NCBI GenBank assembly: GCA_947311845.1
Contig: CAMZMU010000027.1
Coordinates: 75,869,445 to 75,933,444 of the forward strand
Direction of reading: 5' to 3'
Source: Poa pratensis
Taxonomy: Eukaryota; Streptophyta; Magnoliopsida; Poales; Poaceae
Length of the DNA: 64,000 nucleotides
Below, one piece after another: positions 58,401 through 64,000 of this stretch. The notes beneath the pieces were generated by a model, which was given only the letters and a program-made list of their open reading frames with translations, ran no database searches and was not told the DNA's origin. Made by a program: the position numbers and the translations under genes. How positions within the stretch are numbered: the first letter of the stretch is position 1; the number at the start of each line of letters is the position of its first letter.

Positions 58401-59808
58401 CGGTTTAGTGAACTGTGGCTAATGTATACATGATTGTACCTTTTGGGTCTGTTGTAATCCAGCACACGTGGGAGGAGACTGTACTGTAGGCACTCGCTGC
58501 TGTCATTTTTGGAGTGAAATGCATGTAGAATCTTTCGAAGTTATTCGCCGTGTCCAGAACAGTGCTGAATTGCGCCGACGGTTTTGTTCGAGTATTCAGA
58601 ACCAAGCAAAAACCGAGACAACCGGGAACTAGGGTCTCACCTGCGGAGCTTGTGCGGCTGTACCCAAGCTGGCTAAGTCCATCACTGATACTGATACGTG
58701 ATGCAAAACTGAAGTGACGCTACTTAACATCGTGCTAATCTATGTACTAATTTAATTTTGACCCTGAACTCTGCTATAATATAACCTAATTTTGACAAAC
58801 AATAGAATTTATGCGAATCTATGTACTAATTTAAGTTCTCAAATAATTTGAGGTGAAGGAAATTATTTGGGTATCTACCCAAAATATTGAAGTTTCATCG
58901 AAAGTAAGCCCGTGACATTTTACTCTAAAAATTATGTTTGATGATACATGACATCCAAGGTTCAATATTTTTTTATACTTTAGTTATTACTATAAAAAAA
59001 GATGAGAAAGTTTGACTAACATTTGTGCTTATATATTTTTACGAACAAGGAAAAATATCGATTATGTGGCAACATTCACATTCACACACATCTTCCTTAT
59101 TTATGTGTTGCAAGTAATAAAAACCTGACCAGTGATTCAGATGTCTAGACCATTAATTAATAAATAAATTTTTATTTTAATAATGTAGCAAAGAAAGCAA
59201 GATGTGAACTAGCTTCAGTTCACTCCTATATCAACATTGACCTGATGATTAGCCAGTTTGGGTAAAAGCTTTGTGTGAGAACCTAGAATCCCATCCTTGC
59301 TAATCAGTTTTCCATTGCGGAGACGTTCTCGGTTTTTCCTCAGTTTCGAATAAAATCGCCGGTCCAACCAAGTTTTCTTGGTTTAAAAAAAATATTTTGC
59401 CTTTTTTTTTTGGGAAGTTAGACCTCCTGAGTTTTAGGACTGTTTTGGACATCGCCGGTAACTTAGAGTACCGCGGTGAGCCTGCTTCATTGGTAAGTCA
59501 ATGATGTACGCTAGCCATTCCTATTTAGCACCATAGGTGGACATACATAGCAACTTCTAGGACTGTATTGACGCAAATTTGTGTTTCGGCACTGTTTTGA
59601 ACATGGCCGGTAACTTCGAGGACTATTTCACTTCTTCTTTGGCTTCCTGCTGCCGCTGGGACAAGCACGTTGTGGTCCTGACTTGACCTGCAGCAAAATG
59701 GGTAAAACACAAAAAATGATAGCAATGCAGATGCAAAATAGATGATTGAAAAACATAGAAATTCTATAAACTTAGTTGCTTGGTGCACATGAATACAAAA
59801 ACACATGA
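58401..59808. other. Intergenic, no gene recognised
   Basis: AT-rich sequence with no supported ORF. Short phrases repeat (GGACTGTTTTGGACATCGCCGGTAACTT-like at about 59440 and CACTGTTTTGAACATGGCCGGTAACTT at about 59590, not longer than 30 bp), suggesting a small local duplication. Confidence 0.4.
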
Positions 59809-59962
59809 TTACCTCTGTTCACAATCGTAAGACATTTTAGATTTGTCTTGATTCAAATGTATCTAGACAGATTTTGTATGTATATTTCCCTAATATTATC
59901 ATGTATGTAGTCAATATTGGAATACTACCGAAAGTGCCTGAAATTAGTTAACGGGGAGTAAT
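59809..59962. mobile_element. Stowaway-like MITE, degenerate
   Basis: TTACCTCTGTTCACAATCGTAAGACATT on the left and TTAACGGGGAGTAAT on the right resemble the CTCCCTCCGTT..TAAGAC.TTT and inverted ends of Triticeae Stowaway MITEs, with TA at the borders. Length about 150 bp. The ends are diverged. Confidence 0.45.
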
Positions 59963-60254
59963 AAACATGGTCAAATAAAAGTCAGTTCACTTGAGATAGT
60001 ATAATTAACGTGTTTTATGCCACTCTCGGTCTCGTTCTTCGTGGTACTGTTTTATAAAAGAGGTCCAACTGGATGTTTTTATTGGGTTTTCTTTTGAATC
60101 TGAGATCAAAGTAAAAAAAATCTGTATTTCTTTTTTTGCTCAATCCTTTTGAACTAAACGGATGAATAATGCAAGACATTCCTATTTCTATATTATTCAT
60201 CCACTTTTACTTAAAATCAAACAAGCCCTAAACAAGAAGCCAGGATCCATTGTC

Positions 60255-60416
60255 TTAGAGCATCTCCACCGGGGGCCTCCAAATGACCCCCCAAAGGCCC
60301 ATTGGGGGTCCGGACGGCCAAAAACGCCGCCAGCGGCACCCCCCAAAGGGTCGCCCCGAGCAAAATCGTGTCCGGCACCCCGAGAGGGCCTCCAAACTTG
60401 GAGGCCCTCTCGGGGT
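60255..60416. mobile_element. GC-rich MITE-like remnant with a 40-bp palindrome
   Basis: It starts GAGCATCTCCACCGGGGGCC, a start common among plant MITEs, and contains repeated CCCCCAAAG motifs. At 60377-60416, 19-bp arms ACCCCGAGAGGGCCTCCAA and its complement surround a 2-bp centre. The palindrome ends exactly where the next LTR begins. Confidence 0.5.
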
Positions 60417-61409
60417 TGATACGTCTCAAACGTATCTATAATGTTTGATGTTCCATGCATGTTTTATATCAATTGCCACATGTTTTATATGCACTTTATA
60501 TCATATTATGACATTTATTGGACTAACCTATTAACAAGATGTCACAGTGCCAGTTTCTGTTTATTATGTCTGTGCATTGCAGAAAAGGTCCAAAAATGAA
60601 AGTGCTCAGAAAAATCTGAAAAAATTACAGAAATTCTAAAACGCCAGAAAACTCCGGGAGCCAGAAGGACAAGTCTGGGAGAGGCCCAGAGAGCCCACAC
60701 GCCCCCTCCGCGCGGTTTGGGCTTGGCCGCGCCCAGGGGTGGTGAGGGCACCTCGTGCACCGCCTCGCGACGCCCTTTGGACTATATATTGCCCCCTGAC
60801 CTAAACCTCACAGAACAATCGACGATTTCCCTAGAAAAGTTCCAGAGCTCCGCCGCCATCCGAAACCAAGTTTCGGGGGTCAGAAGTTCCTGTTCTGGCA
60901 CCCTGCCGTGACGGGATTGACCCCCGGAGCTTTCTCCATCGACGCCACCGCCTCCATCATGCTCCGTGAGTAGTTCCCCCATGGACTACGGGTTCTAGCA
61001 GTAGCTAGTTGGTACTCTCTCTCCCATGTACTTCAATACAATGATCTCATGAGCTGCCTTACATGATTGAGATCCATATGATGTAATCAGTGTTGTGTTT
61101 GTTGGGATCCGATGAATTGTTACATTATGATCAGTCTATCCATCAAAGTTTGTGAATTATTGTTGCTGCAATCTTGTTGTGTTTAATGCTTGTCATTAGT
61201 GCACGAGTGGCATGATCTTAGATTTAAGCTCTATAATTATTGCTTAGATTGTATCTACAAGTTGTTTGCACATGTCTTTGTTCGGAACCCGAGGCCCCGG
61301 AGTGACAGAAATTGGGATAACCGGATGGGATGGTTCTGATATGAGGATCACATGTTTTCACCAAGTGTTAATGCTTTTGACATGGGTATACATCTCGGGT
61401 ACCCTACCA
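60417..61409 (+). mobile_element. Unassigned LTR fragment
   Basis: It begins TGATACGTCTCAAACGTATC, a frequent start of a Triticeae LTR family, followed by ATTGGACTAACCTATTAACA and CAGTGCCAGTTTCTGTTTATT. No coding sequence. Its right part is cut by the Tat element starting near 61410. I recognise the pattern but not the family name with certainty. Confidence 0.55.
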
Positions 61410-61872
61410 TGAGGGTACCTGGTGCACGTGACGACTAAAGGCCCAATGGCGAAGAGACTACTCGAAGCCCAAGGCAAGAGGCCCAAGAAGATGGAGTACC
61501 CTCCAAGATTAGACATAGGCATAGTCGGTTTAGACTTTCCTTACGTGTAAACTAGATCGGTTACAAACTCCCGAGACCCAGCCTATTTAAAGGCTGGGAG
61601 GGGTGCCGATCTGGGGCCAAGCCATACTCGAACCACCAAAGCTCTTGCGAGATCGTCATCTCGCCGGAGCCACCCTGTAATCTCATAATCTCCAGCGATC
61701 AATAACAGACAAGCAGGAAGTAGGTCCTTACCTCCACCCGAGGGGCCTGAACCTAGGTAAATCTTTGCCTCTGCTTGTCAGCCGACGAAACTACCAGTAC
61801 TACCACGTTCTCTCCCCATAATCTCAACCCTAGGTCCTTAACCATGGGATTTGATGAGGGTACACCTCGTCA
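61410..61872 (+). repeat. 5' LTR of the second Tat element
   Basis: It runs from TGAGGGTACCTGG to CACCTCGTCA. A TATTTAAA box at 61584-61591 sits within the small inverted repeat CAGCC..GGCTG and is a likely promoter. The left edge is set by matching 63841 onwards. Confidence 0.65.
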
Positions 61873-61873
61873 A

Positions 61874-61892
61874 TTGGCGCCGTCTGTGGGAA
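61874..61892 (+). other. Primer-binding site
   Basis: TTGGCGCCGTCTGTGGGAA directly follows the LTR. This sequence is the usual primer site of Tat/RIRE2-type plant gypsy elements. I do not assign the tRNA. Confidence 0.8.
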
Positions 61893-63835
61893 AGAATAGT
61901 GCTAGACTCGCGGTTTCTTCGGTTCCATCGAAAAACGGCGACTCGCCGATCAGATCTACAAATGGTAACTCGCCGGCTGCATCGACAAATCAGAATTCGC
62001 CGACTCAGGCGGCACACGACAACTCGCCGGCTCACTCGACAAACGGCAACACGCCAGCTTCACCCGCAAAAAGCGCATCGGATCCTCTGATGGATTTCGA
62101 GCCACACTCGCCAGGATTCCAGGAGGCCTTCTCCGATCTCGAGTCAGGTTTGGGTTTAACCGTTGGTTCGTTCAATTTTTTCGTCAACAAGCTTGGTGTG
62201 CAGGACTTGACGGATCCACGCCAACTCGCGACTTCCGCACCCGAGGCTCCATCGGTTGCGGCTCCTTCGACCGCGGATCCCTCAACTGTGTCCACACCAT
62301 CATCGACCCTCCAAGCTTGTTCGTCTGCAACAACCATGTCCACATGAGAGATGTGCGAGCTCATTGAAGAACTCCAGGGCGAGGAGGCCGAATCAGCATA
62401 CCGCACAAACGATCCCGATCTTGATCTCTCACTCGATGATAGTTTCAACTGCGGGCTCTCCTTCAGCGACTTCGACGAACTCGAAACTCATATCGACAAC
62501 AACGTCGAGATCTGCGCCAACAACAATAACCTCAACTCTGAGATTCATAACAACTTCGTCGATGCCGAGATGAGCATAGGCGATGAAGGCGTCAACAGTG
62601 AGATCCGTCCAGACGGATCACTCGATGGTCTTATCGACTCCGACATAAGCCTTGATGACGATGTCGAGTCCATGACAGGACTCGAAGACACACATACATA
62701 TCCTCGGGTGATACCCCAGCAGGTCTACATCGCCATCGCCGTAGAATCATCAGATGATGCGGCCAGCCGAAGGCCTACAGAATTCCCGTGCACAGTTACT
62801 ATGCCGGACGGAGTCACAACTCTCACAATCACTACTGAGATGGCGGAAAAAGTAGACAAAGTCATCAAGGAGTGCACAATGATGCCAGCAGACGCAACAC
62901 AAGAGGAGATGCTGACCTTCCAGTACTTCAACTGGCAGGAGTCACTTCGACTGCGGCAGGTCAGAGCAACACTCGAAGAACGCAAAAAGCAAGCTAGCTT
63001 ATCGAGTGCGCGAAGAAGATAGCTCTCCCTGAGCTCTACTGGGCGAGCAGATACAGGACCCAGATCAAGGTTGTCACACCTCTCGCCAGACGAAAGGGCG
63101 GCGCTCACCCGCAACTTAGGCAACTCTTTCATGACATACGACGAAGAAGGAGTGCCAGTACCCAAAACAGCTACGGGTGCCCTCTTCACCGCCGCAGCGT
63201 ACCTAGAGGCAATCAAACTCCAGCTGATGACCCCAATGCAAAACTGCATCGCCAGCAGATCAAATCACTCGCCTTAGCGGCGAAGGCCATACGCCAAATT
63301 CCAAAAACTCCAGGCGGGAGTCGAGACCGTGCCCTAGTCGACGCACGTCGGGAAGAGCATAATCACAGTGGTCACCGCCACCACTCGAAGGAAAGAAGCG
63401 GCTCGCGTAGCCGTAGGTCCAGGAGCAGATCACGCAGATCTTACAGTAGCGATTCATACTCTGATCGAGAGCCTGAGCCACATGGAGCTCTGTGCTTCAC
63501 TCGACGCGTCCACGAGACACGGATGCCCAATGGATTCAAACTCACATCTGAACAGCCCAAGTACACGGGTCGACAGGAACCTTCCGGGTGGCTGGAAGAT
63601 TATAGGCTGGCTGTCGCGTGCCAGCGAGGCACAAACACCACAGCCATGCAATACATACGACTCATGCTCGAAGGCACAGCCCGCGACTGGATCACTTCCG
63701 CAGGGATTTCGTCAAAAACTTCGAGCCTTTATGTGAGCGCCCAAAAACATTCGAGGAGCTGCGGGCCTGCGTTCAACGATCAGACGAAACGTTGAGGTCA
63801 TACATCAGATGTCATGGGCTACCCTTCGACTATCC
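61893..63835 (+). pseudogene. Tat gag, interrupted
   Basis: One frame runs from the primer site to 63277 with in-frame stops at 62345-62347 and 63020-63022. It encodes a Ser/Asn-rich repeat region (five NSP/NTP-type units at 61935-62060), then an acidic region. After a frameshift near 63270, an Arg/Ser-rich stretch leads into the conserved capsid region: RMPNGFKLTSEQPKYTGRQE, GWLEDYRLAVA, TAMQYIRLMLEGTARDWI. A deletion and frameshift near 63690 precede PLCERPKTFEELRACVQRSD and ETLRSYI. This is the core gag pattern of Tat elements. No zinc knuckle is seen before the sequence turns into LTR. Confidence 0.75.
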
Positions 63836-63840
63836 CACGG

Positions 63841-64000
63841 TGAAGGTACCTGGGTCACACCAAGACTACAAAGGCCCAAGGAAAGCCCAGCAAGGACAAC
63901 GTGCGGCCCAAGTTAGTCGACTAGGTCATGCGGCTCATACCTATCTTGTAAGTGCCATCAGCACCATTGACCCGAGACCTAGCCTACCATATAAAGGCTA
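63841..64000 (+). repeat. Second LTR of the Tat family (partial, runs off window)
   Basis: TGAAGGTACCTGG, ACAAAGGCCCAAG and CCGAGACCTAGCCTACCATATAAAGGCT correspond to parts of 61410-61600, with many differences. The divergence suggests an old or related-family LTR. Confidence 0.55.

Larger units (their letters stand above)
61410..64000 (+). mobile_element. Second Tat-lineage gypsy element, gag part, decayed
   Basis: An LTR of about 463 bp, a primer-binding site, degraded gag and what looks like another LTR of the same family are all within 2.6 kb, so pol has been lost or another element is nested here. The window ends inside the right LTR. Confidence 0.75.

Overview
The window is nuclear DNA from a grass. 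Rf-like (RFL) PPR genes, Tat-lineage Ty3/gypsy elements with an antisense extra ORF, a plant L1-type LINE, Stowaway-, hAT- and Mutator-like elements and a Triticeae-style LTR start all fit a Pooideae genome, probably Triticeae. Most of the sequence is transposon-derived. No CRISPR array, rRNA, tRNA gene or bacterial feature was seen. No gene is certainly intact.

Layout: 1-7245, a decayed Tat retrotransposon (protease, RT, RNase H and integrase on +, spliced-looking antisense ORF on -). It abuts a remnant of the first exon of a receptor-like cytoplasmic kinase (RLCK, -) at about 7246-7760. 8845-12343 may be a spliced non-coding transcription unit, split by an L1 LINE (12418-17096) that sits inside a 350-bp tandem duplication. 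21360-23457 is RFL PPR copy 1, a pseudogene. 24694-26951 is an internally deleted Mutator-like element with long terminal inverted repeats. 27262-37080 is a young non-autonomous LTR element on the - strand with two 3382-bp LTRs plus an extra partial LTR. 38845-40800 is RFL PPR copy 2, the only uninterrupted one from an ATG, but short. Behind it come RLCK remnants (42.1-43.1 kb), a GCK-domain-like fragment, a foldback MITE and a degenerate tandem array (44.6-45.7 kb, partly repeated at 50.0-50.5 kb). 51561-54532 is RFL PPR copy 3, with about 19 repeats. It carries a retroposon at its start codon and a duplicated N-terminal segment. Its downstream flank repeats that of copy 2, with a 683-bp hAT element added. 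From 60.2 kb come a MITE, an unassigned LTR fragment and a second, degraded Tat element with gag.

Biology: RFL PPR proteins are mitochondrial RNA-binding proteins, the family that includes cytoplasmic-male-sterility restorers, and typically evolve in clusters by duplication and repeat loss. The three copies show this directly. Copy 1 has an in-frame deletion plus a 2-nt frameshift. Copy 2 has lost six repeats in register. Copy 3 keeps the full array, but its targeting sequence is in another frame. A possible 362-nt GT-AG intron (51977-52338) would rejoin the two exactly in frame, and that is the observation most worth testing. I saw no wholly new biological system. The unusual items are this possible exonised rescue, the retroposon at the start codon, and the three-LTR structure inside one target-site duplication.
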